From positions 2,449,001 to 2,513,000 of the forward strand of contig NZ_UGOD01000001.1 of assembly GCF_900461525.1 (NCBI RefSeq): a stretch of DNA of 64,000 bases, written 5' to 3'. Shown in pieces: positions 55,164 through 64,000 of the stretch. The stretch is from Legionella busanensis. GTDB lineage: Bacteria; Pseudomonadota; Gammaproteobacteria; Legionellales; Legionellaceae. The stretch's first letter is position 1; the number at the start of each line of letters is the position of its first letter. A program made the position numbers and the translations under genes. A model generated the notes under the pieces. It made no database searches. It saw nothing but the letters and a program-made list of their open reading frames with translations, and was not told where the DNA came from.

Positions 55164-56501
55164 ATGCGTGGAAAGCCTGATAAACCAGAAGGCGGGAAAC
55201 AAGAAGTAGGCGATGGAGAAGATAACAAATTAGTAGAACAAACATCAATAGGTAAGACCTCATTTAGTATATTTTCAGAACCCTCCTCTGATTCTAAGCA
55301 GCAACAATATGATAAAAATGAAGAACTTGTTTTTTGTCCAAACACTAAAGGTTTATCTACTGCTTGGCCTATAGCTTTTTTAATTTCCTTAGAAGCAATT
55401 TCTCAACGTTTATGCCTCTCGTTATATGAAATGAAAAATGAGAAAAAATTGACAAGTTGTTTTAGTGTACTTTCTGAGCTTCAGGAAGATAAAGTTAAAG
55501 ATTTTACTTCAACAGAAATCCAATTTAATGTTAAGGATATTCAACATGTCTTAACTGAGAATCTGGACTTATTATTATTTCTTGGGCTAGATAAGGCAGA
55601 TATAGACAAAATTGCAAATCTTTTTTGTAATAAACAACCTAATCAAGAGCGTAACTTATTGAAGAATCTATCAGATGCTATTGAAGAAGTAATGAATAAC
55701 AAAAGCATCTCCACCTCTTTTCAAAGTTTATCTTATAATGCGACATTGATAAATGCTAGATTGCTTAAGGAAGGCAAAATAAATAATGCTTATGAATTAA
55801 TGATGATATGCGCTGTCCAACGAAGATTAATAGCGGATGTTTTAAAACAAGAATATAAGGATCTTTTTGGTTTATATCGAGATATTCGTGAAACTAAGGA
55901 GGAGCGAGCTGTTACTCCCTTATCAGTACCTAGTGGACGATACGAAGATCAAGTTCCATATATAAAAAATTTATTAACAAAATTAAAGGGCATTAGACCA
56001 GACGGAGTTTACAGTGAGTATGTTATTTCAACTATCTTCCCCAAGATGATTGTGTTACTAAAACAGGGTGATACTGGTGTGCTACCACTTAATGAAAATT
56101 TAGATAATATAGGCACAGGAAATTATAATCTTTATCTTCGTTCTGCTAAATTAAAAGATGTTGAAACTATTCTTCTGCCGCTTAAAGAGATTAATTTAAA
56201 AAAGTTACAACTATTATCTGATGAAGATTTCTTCATTGCACTAGGAGGTATTTATCAGGCAATTGCAGATGCATGTCCCTTTTCTCGTGGTTCTGCCTCA
56301 ATCGCGCAAATGGTTATTTGTTCACTTATGAAAAGCGTTGGGAAACCACTTCTTCCTTTTAGTCAAGAGATAAATATTAATCCAGATATTCTCTCTTCTT
56401 TATTATCTAAAGAGGAATTCACCAAGAGCTTTATTGGTTTATTTGATAAGAAGCAATTATCGGAAGGTGATAACTTACAAACTACAGTGGCTCCAAAATA
56501 A
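55164..56501 (+). CDS. Hypothetical mostly helical protein, effector candidate
   Basis: 445 residues from ATG 55164, chosen over ATG 55146 since GGAGGG stands 6 bases before it. The first 55 residues are polar and disordered-looking (KPDKPEGGKQEVGDGEDNK). The rest is helical, with a strong motif near the C terminus: AIADACPFSRGSASIAQMVI (about residue 375). Similar C-P-F-x-R-G-S-A motifs occur in other bacterial effector-type proteins as far as I recall, but I cannot name a family. A Fic-like reading (HPFxxGNGR) fits poorly: no His and no GNGR. Convergent with the kinase gene, 67 bases between stops. Confidence 0.65.
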   Translation: MRGKPDKPEGGKQEVGDGEDNKLVEQTSIGKTSFSIFSEPSSDSKQQQYDKNEELVFCPNTKGLSTAWPIAFLISLEAISQRLCLSLYEMKNEKKLTSCFSVLSELQEDKVKDFTSTEIQFNVKDIQHVLTENLDLLLFLGLDKADIDKIANLFCNKQPNQERNLLKNLSDAIEEVMNNKSISTSFQSLSYNATLINARLLKEGKINNAYELMMICAVQRRLIADVLKQEYKDLFGLYRDIRETKEERAVTPLSVPSGRYEDQVPYIKNLLTKLKGIRPDGVYSEYVISTIFPKMIVLLKQGDTGVLPLNENLDNIGTGNYNLYLRSAKLKDVETILLPLKEINLKKLQLLSDEDFFIALGGIYQAIADACPFSRGSASIAQMVICSLMKSVGKPLLPFSQEININPDILSSLLSKEEFTKSFIGLFDKKQLSEGDNLQTTVAPK

Positions 56502-56568
56502 GAATGCTTATCTTTATAGAGCAGGAACAAGAACAGATGAAAATCATGCATGAGTTGGAACGTATTTC

Positions 56569-58020
56569 CTAATGATTAAATTTAAATTTTTTAAAATTAA
56601 AAACTCCCTTATTAGAGTTATTTAAACTGCTGTAAGCTTCTGATATTTCAAGGGGAGCATTGGCAGCCAAACTTCCATCTTCTTTTAACCAGCCCAATAT
56701 TACACAAGCAAACCTAGTTCGGTTATTTTTCGCTGCAGCATGTTCTAATATTTTAACTAATGATTCATGTCCTTTAATTGAAGTAGGATGTTTAAAAAAT
56801 CCAGATTTTTTTTCTTGCATAAGTAATTCTTTATGAGTAGAAAAAAATTTCTTCAGGTGATTTTCTTCTAAACTTGTTTTAGTTAAATCATTACTTAAAA
56901 TAATTAATGCAGAATTATTGTTATTATTTTGAGCTCGCTCTTTAGACTGACTAATTTTTTGTAGAGACAATAAAGATTCTTCAATTTTTTTAAAGTCGCT
57001 AACCGCTTTATCAATATTTGCGCGTTTATCTTCTAACAGTTGTACCATGCATTCTAAAGCTTCATAAATAGTATTTTTATCAATGCTATTTAAACCATCA
57101 ATATTACTAAATAAATCCTCTAAGATGCCTGCTACACCACTTACGAAATAACTAAAATTATTAACTCGATAAGTGTCATTAGTCCCTCCCCAAAGCTGTA
57201 CTAATATTCTTCCCATAGAATAAATATCACTTTTGGAGCTAATTTTCCCCCAATTATTTATTACTTCAGGAGCGGAGTATACAGGCGTCCCTGCTCCGCC
57301 ATTATTAGACTGATTTGTAGCAATACTAAGACCATAATCAATAATATTAACGACCATAGGTGAGCCAAACTCCACCATGATATTAGATGGTTTAATATCC
57401 CGATGGATAATATTTTTTTCTATAACTTGTTCTTTTAAAGCTTTTAGTAAGGCCACGCTTAATTGTGCACGTTCCGTAAGTGTTAAAGTTCGGATACCTT
57501 CTCGGTCTTCCTTTAAAATTACGCGTAGCTCTTTTCCCTTTAACTGTTTCATCCGGGTAAAACTACAATTTTTTTCCTCTATTATGGTTGGTTTTTTAAT
57601 TGCAAGATGATCTGCTTTTTTAGAGAAACCATATTCTTTAATCACTGAACTAATTGGATTTTTTTCGGAGTGAAATTGTAATTTAACAACTCTTCGACTG
57701 CCATCTTTCTTACTGGTTTTTTTAAAAAAGGTATTATTTTGACTAAACTTTACCGTATTCTTAATTAATTTTATTGTACCGAAAGTGCCTTTACCAATGG
57801 CTTGCTTATTGCTAATTACTTCATAACTTATGGAAGCGTTTTTCCCTTCACGTTGATAAATATCATTCTTAAACCGATAAACTACACCATTAAAAGTGTA
57901 ATCTGTATTTTTTTCCCAATACTTAATACCTTGCTTAGCTTGGCTTTCAAAAAACTTATGTAACTCTTGTGTTTCTTCGGGCGTAAGCTGTCCATTTTTT
58001 AAATTAATAAGTTTAGACAT
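56569..58020 (-). CDS. Ser/Thr protein kinase, LegK-like effector candidate
   Basis: 483 residues with a full eukaryotic-type kinase domain (about 70-350): Gly loop GKGTFG (76-81), ATP-holding K113 in RRVVKLQ, catalytic HRD (206-208) in IIHRDIKPSNIMVEF, DYG (228-230) in place of DFG, and APE (250-252) in GTPVYSAPEV. All key residues are present, so it should be active. The C-terminal 130 residues are helical and charged, with no membrane helix or PASTA domain, unlike housekeeping bacterial kinases. Legionella exports several such kinases (LegK group). A PmrA-like box lies 41 bases before the ATG. Confidence 0.9.
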   Translation of the reverse strand: MSKLINLKNGQLTPEETQELHKFFESQAKQGIKYWEKNTDYTFNGVVYRFKNDIYQREGKNASISYEVISNKQAIGKGTFGTIKLIKNTVKFSQNNTFFKKTSKKDGSRRVVKLQFHSEKNPISSVIKEYGFSKKADHLAIKKPTIIEEKNCSFTRMKQLKGKELRVILKEDREGIRTLTLTERAQLSVALLKALKEQVIEKNIIHRDIKPSNIMVEFGSPMVVNIIDYGLSIATNQSNNGGAGTPVYSAPEVINNWGKISSKSDIYSMGRILVQLWGGTNDTYRVNNFSYFVSGVAGILEDLFSNIDGLNSIDKNTIYEALECMVQLLEDKRANIDKAVSDFKKIEESLLSLQKISQSKERAQNNNNNSALIILSNDLTKTSLEENHLKKFFSTHKELLMQEKKSGFFKHPTSIKGHESLVKILEHAAAKNNRTRFACVILGWLKEDGSLAANAPLEISEAYSSLNNSNKGVFNFKKFKFNH

Positions 58021-58061
58021 TTAAATAAAAAATTATAAATTTACTTTAATTTTAATAAATG

Positions 58062-58081
58062 AACATTAAGATTGTATTAAC
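58062..58081 (-). promoter_or_regulatory. PmrA-like box of the kinase gene
   Basis: Minus strand GTTAATACAATCTTAATGTT: TTAAT half-sites 11 bases apart, ending 41 bases before the ATG at 58020. Confidence 0.65.
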
Positions 58082-58193
58082 TAAACGCTTATATTGATAG
58101 TAGAGAACCTTATTTTTATGATTTAAGAAAAGAATTATTTTTGATAAAATGATGAACAGAAAATAATTTTAAAAAACTTTCTGATTATTATTA

Positions 58194-59411
58194 TTATTCT
58201 AACCCGAAAATACTCCTACCTCCATAAATCGTAGAGACCTCCCTTTCATGCTCAATGATTTGTTCTATTGGTGGTCCGGTAACAATATATCGTTCTAATT
58301 CATATGCTTGTTTATCCAGCTGTTTAATAGCCTCTAATTTTTCAGTTTGACCTAATTTTGCATTTTGAACGGCGGTTTTCAAAACACGGATGGTCTCATC
58401 ATATACCTTCAAAGGAACAGGAAATGGATGGCGATCTTTGCCTCCATGAGCAATAGAAAAACGCGCTGGATCAGCAAACCGATAGGGAGCGCCATGAATG
58501 ACTTCAGCTACCATGGCAAGAGCAAGTATTGTTCTAGCACCAACTTTAGGGGTTAGAAGAAGGTCAGCAAAATCTTTAGGGCCGCGTTCAATAGCAGCAG
58601 CTATGTTACCATGTAAACGGCGAGAAGAAATATTTTCAGCTTTTAACTCATGGTTTGCAGGCATGTCAAGCTTTCCCTTACTTACAATGAGTGATGAGAG
58701 ACTATTTTCATATTTTGATGCTTCTTCTAAAATACGTTGAGGAGAAAGCGTCTTTAAAATATCGATTTGTTTTATTCGAGACTCTTTGGCTCTTTCATCG
58801 GTTAAATTTATAATATTTCCTTGATTGTGTCCTTCTAATGCCGCATGAGGCGCATCGATAAAACTATTAAGTCCTTCAGATAACCAATGATATCTTCGGG
58901 CTTGTTTGTTTACCGTGTTCATGCCCTGCTGAATCACCGTCCATTTTCCTTCATCAGTCACAATAAAACTATGCAAATAAAGATCAAATCCATCTTGGAC
59001 AGCGGCACTATCAACTTTAGCTACAAGTCGACTTATTTGTGCGAGGGACTGACCGTTAAAACCTACACTGGACGCAATATTCTCAAGTTCTAATGGCGTT
59101 TGACGTGAGTATTTACCGCGACCACCGCACACATACACACCCAATTCATTTGCCATCGGCATCAAGCCTCGTTTAAGAGCACCAATAACACTCGTTGTTA
59201 TGCCCGAGGAATGCCAATCCATACCCATGACCGCACCAAAAGATTGAAACCAAAATGGATTAGATAAACGTCGAAGAAACTCATCCCGGCCATAATGTTG
59301 TATGATTGCCTGACTTATAATTGCACCTAATTTAGCCATGCGAGAGGCAAGCCAATTGGGTACTTGACCATAATGCAATGGTAAATTAGCGATACCAGTT
59401 TTTTGAACCAT
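58194..59411 (-). CDS. DUF763 family protein
   Basis: 405 residues, collinear with DUF763: N-terminal TGIANLPLHYGQVPNWLASR and LGAIISQAIIQHYGRDEFL, the block FQSFGAVMGMDWHSSGITTS, CGGRGKYSRQTP, and ENISSRRLHGNIAAAIERGP. The C-terminal region LLLTPKVGARTILALAMVAE resembles a helix-hairpin-helix that may bind DNA, then PYRFADPARFSIAHGGKDRHPFPVP. The family is found in archaea and bacteria; its function is not settled, though DNA handling has been suggested. A housekeeping-like gene; better codon balance than its effector neighbours. Confidence 0.9.
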   Translation of the reverse strand: MVQKTGIANLPLHYGQVPNWLASRMAKLGAIISQAIIQHYGRDEFLRRLSNPFWFQSFGAVMGMDWHSSGITTSVIGALKRGLMPMANELGVYVCGGRGKYSRQTPLELENIASSVGFNGQSLAQISRLVAKVDSAAVQDGFDLYLHSFIVTDEGKWTVIQQGMNTVNKQARRYHWLSEGLNSFIDAPHAALEGHNQGNIINLTDERAKESRIKQIDILKTLSPQRILEEASKYENSLSSLIVSKGKLDMPANHELKAENISSRRLHGNIAAAIERGPKDFADLLLTPKVGARTILALAMVAEVIHGAPYRFADPARFSIAHGGKDRHPFPVPLKVYDETIRVLKTAVQNAKLGQTEKLEAIKQLDKQAYELERYIVTGPPIEQIIEHEREVSTIYGGRSIFGLE

Positions 59412-59546
59412 AGCTACTTAATAAAAAGCAAAGTAATTAAATTATAGCAACATGCAATATTAATAAACACGAGATCGCCTAAAAATTAATTCTTATATCT
59501 TCTCAGCGAATCAATTTTCTTTAGGCCCTAACCAATTTGCAATAGT

Positions 59547-60092
59547 TTAACGTAATGTCCTAAGCGTAATGGAGTAACGCAATGCTTTTACAGGCGGTAT
59601 ACGATGTTCCCATTCCCAACGAATTTCATCTTTTAAAATATATACAGAACAAGGTTCTAAAATTAATTTGATTTGCTCTTGTTTATTAGTTCTTTTTCTG
59701 AAATAGATGATCGTAGGATTTAAAAGTGAAATGCCAATAACTTCCTTAAAAGCCGGAGCATCACGATGCCAATTAATACCTGCGAGAATCGGATATTCAG
59801 TTATTAATATTTCATCAATATGATTAGAGGATTTATCTAATAAATTAGCAGCGCTGGTTATTGTTTTTTGGAGAAAAAAAGGCGGTGGCGTTGTGGGTTT
59901 AACCGTTCTACTTTCATAATGATAATCTAAGCCAAAATGCACGACTCGGCGTTTAGCCACCTGGCCAAATAAAGACACCTTTTGCCATGATAGGTTTTGA
60001 ATATGTTGAATTAAGCTTTTTTCTTCCTCTTTACTTATAAAATGCTGAAAATAAGCTAATCCTAAAGTATTTAGATAGTCTGGTGTAGTCAT
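59547..60092 (-). CDS. AlkB-family 2-oxoglutarate/Fe(II) dioxygenase
   Basis: 181 residues. Iron ligands H109 and D111 in INWHRDAPAF and H163 in WEWEHRIPPVKALRYSITLR, with the two Arg (R172, R178) that bind 2-oxoglutarate and substrate. The motif GINWHRD differs slightly from the usual GWHxD, but the ligand spacing is that of AlkB. The family removes methyl groups from N1-methyladenine and N3-methylcytosine by oxidation. The DUF763 gene follows in the same direction, 135 bases on; perhaps one unit in nucleic acid care. Confidence 0.88.
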   Translation of the reverse strand: MTTPDYLNTLGLAYFQHFISKEEEKSLIQHIQNLSWQKVSLFGQVAKRRVVHFGLDYHYESRTVKPTTPPPFFLQKTITSAANLLDKSSNHIDEILITEYPILAGINWHRDAPAFKEVIGISLLNPTIIYFRKRTNKQEQIKLILEPCSVYILKDEIRWEWEHRIPPVKALRYSITLRTLR

Positions 60093-60408
60093 AAAAATAT
60101 TAAATTCCTTTAAATTTTAAGTATAGACCTAGTACCTAAAAGGCAGAGGCCTAACTATTAGAAAACAAAGGTTCGCAAATTATGATAGGTCATGAAAGTA
60201 GGTTGAGGTGGGGTTTTCAATCCATTTTGTAAACTGCAATAAAAATGTATATAACAACTTAATCAGTAATATATCGATTGCACTTTCGACTTAACTTTTA
60301 TAATAATGATGCTTTTATTTTAAAGACTCTTGAGTAAGAGCTTAAAACTTTTTTTATAACTTTCGCAAGTTCAATTTAACCACACCAAGATGGCTTATGT
60401 AAAAAACT
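60093..60408. other. Intergenic between divergent genes
   Basis: Must carry the promoters for the AlkB-type and F-box genes. CTTAATCAGTAATAT near 60258 has one TTAAT only; no full PmrA-like box. Confidence 0.4.
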
Positions 60409-61590
60409 ATGATTAATAACTTACCTAAAGAAATAAGACTTTACATGTTTTCTTTTTTTACGCGTCAACAGCTAGGTAGACTATCCTCTGTATCTAAACA
60501 AACTAAAGAAGAGGTTGAAGATGATTGTCTATGGAAAGAGCAATTTATTACGAAAGATTTACAACAATATTTAGGCCTTTCAGCGAAAGAAATAGTTAAA
60601 AAATATAATCCATTATTTCAGTTGCCTAACAATAATTTACTTGCGCGTTTAGCTCACAATCAACTGTCCTTACTAGATTTACAAAAACAATTAAGCGGTT
60701 GCGTTGACTTAGAATACATCGATTATAATTTCCCCTTATCTGTTTATTTTGTTGATGCAACTAGGCTTACTACAGTCAATTCAATTTGGGTAACAAGACA
60801 TGTACAATCTTTAATAAATAAATGCCAAATTCAGTTTCAAGAATATACGTTACACATGAAGCATATTCGTCAATCTCTTTTTACCGCTTATGATTATATT
60901 GCGGGGTTTATGGAAGATGCGCTATGCCTTTTCATAAAAGCTAGCTCAATAGAGCAGATAAGGAGTTGCTGTGAACGATTACAAAACTTCTATCATGGTG
61001 CAAATATCTTAAATATGATTATTACTCATAAAAAAACATTTGATATTATTATTGAAACACCTCAAAAAAAATTTCAATTTTCTAATAAACATCCTTATTC
61101 GTTTTTTGCACAAGAAAATAGACTGTTTCTCATTGATAATATTCAAAAGCGTAAAATTATTTTGGCCGAAAATTTTGAGAAAATAAGAAATCAATTACCA
61201 ACATTAATTGATTTAATAAATGATGAGCAAGAGTTATCGCAAGCTGAGTTTAAAAGTATATTAGAAGAAATAGCTCAATTCTGCCCAGAAACAGTTAAAT
61301 CAGAAGATTACTCATTGTTATCTCCACCGCCCATGGTTATTAATGCTACAGACGCTTGTTATTCTGAATTGGTAAGTTTAAAAGATGAATTAAACTATAA
61401 TATCGTTGGGATTATACCAGGTGATTTTTCATGTAAGAAATTAAGAGCTGAATCAGAAAATGTTGGCTTTATAGGAAAAGAGACTAAATTATTTGAAGTA
61501 TTATATACATTAACAGAACTTGCATTGCCGCCAAAACCCAAGCATGAGGAAAAAGTACTGGATACCTCTAGATTCTGCCAAATAATTTAG
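60409..61590 (+). CDS. F-box protein with C-terminal CaaX motif, effector candidate
   Basis: 393 residues. The N terminus is an F-box: NLPKEIRLYMFSFFTRQQLG then RLSSVSKQTKEEVEDDCLWK, matching L-P-x-E-x-x-x-x-x-x-x-x-L...L...V-x(K)...W. F-boxes dock to host SKP1 and so bring targets to the SCF ubiquitin ligase. The last four residues are C-Q-I-I after DTSRF, a fit to the CaaX box, with Ile at the end favouring geranylgeranylation. An acidic block (KHEEKVLD) precedes it. In L. pneumophila AnkB/LegAU13, F-box and host-farnesylated CaaX occur together; here the ankyrins are replaced by a 330-residue region with no known domain. The ATG at 60409 lacks a strong ribosome site. Confidence 0.82.
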   Translation: MINNLPKEIRLYMFSFFTRQQLGRLSSVSKQTKEEVEDDCLWKEQFITKDLQQYLGLSAKEIVKKYNPLFQLPNNNLLARLAHNQLSLLDLQKQLSGCVDLEYIDYNFPLSVYFVDATRLTTVNSIWVTRHVQSLINKCQIQFQEYTLHMKHIRQSLFTAYDYIAGFMEDALCLFIKASSIEQIRSCCERLQNFYHGANILNMIITHKKTFDIIIETPQKKFQFSNKHPYSFFAQENRLFLIDNIQKRKIILAENFEKIRNQLPTLIDLINDEQELSQAEFKSILEEIAQFCPETVKSEDYSLLSPPPMVINATDACYSELVSLKDELNYNIVGIIPGDFSCKKLRAESENVGFIGKETKLFEVLYTLTELALPPKPKHEEKVLDTSRFCQII

Positions 61591-61687
61591 AATAAAGATC
61601 ATAAATTTATGAGCTGTATTATAAATAATATTCGATATTTAAAGCGCTTTCTTAGAACGAGCCTTAATTAGTTATATTTGCTTCATT

Positions 61688-62059
61688 CTAACCAACGTCA
61701 TCTTTATCATAATTAGCATAAACTTTAATTGCTTTCATTTTGTCATCTAAAAGCATTACTTCGGAAGCTAATAATCCGCGATTAATTTTGTAATATATGA
61801 CAATCGTTTTGGGCGAGGTAAATACATCTAACAATTGGAAATGCAGAGTTGAAAATTTCTTTAATTGCTTAGTAAAGTAATCACGAAGATTATCTTTGCC
61901 CTGGACAATACCACGTTCATCACCAAGCACTTTTTGTACCACTGGCGAACAAAATTCGATGGCGTCAGCATAATGGGTCATAATTAAATCTACATCATGT
62001 TTATTCCAAGCATCGAGCCAGTCTAAAGCAAATTGCCACGCTATCTTTCTATTAATCAT
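61688..62059 (-). CDS. NTF2/SnoaL-like protein
   Basis: 123 residues in the NTF2-like cone pattern: ALDWLDAWNKHDVDLIMTHY, YADAIEFCSPVVQKVLGDER, GKDNLRDYFTKQLKKF and LHFQLLDVFTSPKTIVIYYK. Members bind or isomerise small polyketide-like or steroid-like compounds, but many have unknown function. The ATG at 62059 is 15 bases after the stop of the methyltransferase, so the two form one unit. Ribosome site tgaggaaagt. Confidence 0.85.
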   Translation of the reverse strand: MINRKIAWQFALDWLDAWNKHDVDLIMTHYADAIEFCSPVVQKVLGDERGIVQGKDNLRDYFTKQLKKFSTLHFQLLDVFTSPKTIVIYYKINRGLLASEVMLLDDKMKAIKVYANYDKDDVG

Positions 62060-62074
62060 ATAAAACTTTCCTCA

Positions 62075-62716
62075 TTATTTCTGGCAGAAAACTCGTAAAG
62101 CAGAATGCTTCACATAGGAATGATTTTTTTCAATGTGTGCAATATCTAGAATTTTAAATCGCGCGTTATTTAAAAGTACTTTTAATTCCTGCGCTGTGTA
62201 ATAAGATAAATATTTTTTGATATCACCCTTATAACGTGTGTCTACCTCAAGTCCTTCGCCAGTACCCTGCTTTAAAGCCAAATAAAAATAACCGCCTTTT
62301 TTTAAAATCTTATTTATAGTCATTAAAATTTCAGGAAGAACATTTTTGGGTATATGCCCTAAAGAGCAAGCTGACCATACGCCATCAAATGAGGATTCTG
62401 AAAAACTTAGTTCCTCAATATCCATTATTTTGAAAGTAGCTAGTGGCGCATGCTCTTTTGCAATTGCAAGCAATTCAGGACAAAAATCAATACCGGTTAC
62501 TGTAAATCCCTTCTCTGAAAAAATTTTTGCATCTCGACCAGAACCGCAGCCAATATCTATAATAGTTCCTTTAGGGGGAAGCAAGGATGCTAGTTTGTCA
62601 ATTGACTGATTTGGTGCAAGCTGCATAACATTTTTGGCAAATTCTTTAGCAGTTAGTTGATAACTTACTTTGGTTATATCTTTATAAGATTGCATTGAGT
62701 CACTCATTTTACGCAT
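62075..62716 (-). CDS. Class I SAM-dependent methyltransferase
   Basis: 213 residues from ATG 62716 (a TTG at 62788 extends the frame; the ATG at 62707 is also possible). The SAM-binding motif I is TIIDIGCGSGRDAKIFSEKG, followed by VTGIDFCPELLAIAKEH with the acidic Asp, then FDGVWSACSLGHIP and KILKKGGYFYLALKQG. This is the Methyltransf_11/25 type, with unknown acceptor. It is the first gene of a two-gene unit with the NTF2-like gene, divergent from lldD. Confidence 0.88.
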   Translation of the reverse strand: MRKMSDSMQSYKDITKVSYQLTAKEFAKNVMQLAPNQSIDKLASLLPPKGTIIDIGCGSGRDAKIFSEKGFTVTGIDFCPELLAIAKEHAPLATFKIMDIEELSFSESSFDGVWSACSLGHIPKNVLPEILMTINKILKKGGYFYLALKQGTGEGLEVDTRYKGDIKKYLSYYTAQELKVLLNNARFKILDIAHIEKNHSYVKHSALRVFCQK

Positions 62717-62910
62717 ACTTAGCAAATTTTCTACATCTGATTGTACAGTAAAGAAATTTATAATGACAACTAGCGCTTGTCTTTCCAATCAGAAAAGAAC
62801 TTGCTAATAAAAGACTAATAAAGGCAAAAGCTAAATGATTTTCTAGTATTCGAGTCCCCTAAACTTTAGTAAGATTAAACTATAATGGAATAATTTGTTT
62901 GGGATTTAGG

Positions 62911-64000
62911 ATGATCATATCTTCTTCTTTAGATTACCGAATTGCTGCAAAACGTAAATTACCGCGCTTTTTATTTGATTATATTGATGGTGGTGCCTAT
63001 ACAGAGCAAACGTTGCGGGCAAATATGGTCGATCTTCAGCGCATGTTATTAAAGCAGCGCGTTCTTAGAAAAATCGATAAATTAAATCTTGAAGTAGAAC
63101 TTTTCAAAGAAAAATTAAATATACCGATTATCTTAGGCCCTGTAGGTCTAACTGGCATGTATGCCCGTCGCGGCGAAGTTAAGGCTGCAAAAGCTGCCGC
63201 AAAAAAAGGGATTCCATTTGTCCTATCCACAGTGTCAGTGTGTTCTTTGGAAGAAGTTTCTGCCCAAAGCCCAAAACCTATTTGGTTCCAACTTTATGTC
63301 CTTAAAGATCGTGGCTTTATGAAACATGTTCTCGAAAGAGCGCAAGCTGCAGGCATCCATAATTTGGTGTTTACTGTAGATATGCCTATGCCAGGTGCAA
63401 GATATCGTGATGCCCATTCAGGGTTATCTGGTCCATTTAGAAAATCTAGGCGAATGTTACAAGTGTTGTTTAAGCCCGAATGGGCTTTACAAGTTGGCAT
63501 GTTGGGCCGACCGCATAGTTTAGGAAATATCTCAGCTTACATGAACCAACCCATTGGTTTAGAGGATTATATGGGATGGCTAAATAAAAATTTTGATCCC
63601 TCTATTAGTTGGGCTGATTTAGAATGGATACGAAATTTTTGGAAAGGCCCTATGCTTATAAAAGGGATTTTAGACGCTAAAGATGCCCGAGAGGCGCTAA
63701 AATTAGGTGCTGATGGGATTATTGTTTCAAATCATGGCGGGCGTCAATTGGATGGGGCTTTATCTACGACTAAAGCACTTCCCCCTATAACAGACGCTGT
63801 TGGAGACGATCTAACTATTTTAGTTGATTCAGGTATCCGCTCAGGGCTTGATGTCGTTCGTATGCTAGCTTTAGGGGCAAAAGCTGTTTTATTGGGAAGA
63901 TCATTTATTTATGCTTTAGCAGCTAAGGGACAAGAAGGCGTAGAAAATTTATTGGATATTTTTACTGCTGAAATGCAAATTGCGATGACCTTGACAGGAA
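62911..64000 (+). CDS. lldD: L-lactate dehydrogenase, FMN-dependent (partial, runs off the window)
   Basis: 363 residues are visible from ATG 62911, after gggatttagg. The protein matches the FMN-dependent alpha-hydroxy-acid dehydrogenases: [35 protein letters not shown], the FMN pocket [23 protein letters not shown], then [20 protein letters not shown], and the catalytic His with substrate Arg in [10 protein letters not shown]. The order and spacing favour LldD, which oxidises L-lactate to pyruvate and feeds electrons to quinone. The end of the gene lies beyond 64000. Standing alone and better conserved than its neighbours, it marks the return to core genome. Confidence 0.93.
   Translation, partial: MIISSSLDYRIAAKRKLPRFLFDYIDGGAYTEQTLRANMVDLQRMLLKQRVLRKIDKLNLEVELFKEKLNIPIILGPVGLTGMYARRGEVKAAKAAAKKGIPFVLSTVSVCSLEEVSAQSPKPIWFQLYVLKDRGFMKHVLERAQAAGIHNLVFTVDMPMPGARYRDAHSGLSGPFRKSRRMLQVLFKPEWALQVGMLGRPHSLGNISAYMNQPIGLEDYMGWLNKNFDPSISWADLEWIRNFWKGPMLIKGILDAKDAREALKLGADGIIVSNHGGRQLDGALSTTKALPPITDAVGDDLTILVDSGIRSGLDVVRMLALGAKAVLLGRSFIYALAAKGQEGVENLLDIFTAEMQIAMTLTG

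Noticed and set aside
56250..56320. Fic domain in the protein at 55164
   Set aside because: The motif has CPFSRGSAS rather than HPFxxGNGR; the catalytic His and the GNGR loop are missing.

Overview
The window is AT-rich gammaproteobacterial DNA that looks like a Legionella species other than a well-known L. pneumophila reference. The best marker is a Legionella-type major outer membrane protein gene (38370-39302). It sits among many large, low-GC genes coding for eukaryotic-like proteins typical of Dot/Icm (type IVB) secretion effectors: ankyrin, HEAT and F-box proteins, a Ser/Thr kinase, a toxin-type glycosyltransferase, an OTU-like protein and several papain-fold-like proteins. Effector status is inferred throughout; no secretion apparatus gene is present in the window.

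Layout. 1-9000: a dead fatty-acyl-AMP ligase, a CheY-like regulator, a papain-like/repeat protein, a membrane diguanylate cyclase and a frameshifted ankyrin/coiled-coil gene. 9000-16300: a secreted papain-type protease, an OTU-like protein whose catalytic blocks are in permuted order, hemolysin III, a DUF2243 pair and a dead IS1182-type element. 16300-28300: a GT-B-like glycosyltransferase candidate, a FUSC transporter, a protein behind a PmrA-like box, and two papain-like effector candidates. 28300-39300: umuD without umuC, stress proteins, a 28-residue-repeat protein, VW-module proteins, PleD-like and HEAT genes cut by IS6 debris, and MOMP. 39300-52000: an ankyrin papain-like protein, an orphan antitoxin beside a dead RelE-type toxin, more IS debris and two dead recombinases. 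52000-61600: glycosyltransferase, unknown protein, kinase, DUF763, AlkB, and an F-box protein ending in a CaaX box. 61600-64000: NTF2-like, methyltransferase and lldD (runs off the end).

Three themes tie the window together. First, four proteins share a G-x-C-x-[AG] motif and an HAI/HSI motif suggesting one papain-fold family fused to helical or ankyrin repeats. Second, three effector-like genes carry a tandem TTAAT repeat (11-base period) 40-42 bases before their start, matching the PmrA box known to drive Dot/Icm effectors. Third, the spaces between genes are a graveyard of IS6-family fragments, none intact, several of which cut the ends of effector or regulator genes; the IS1182 copies lie inside a dispersed terminator-like palindrome.
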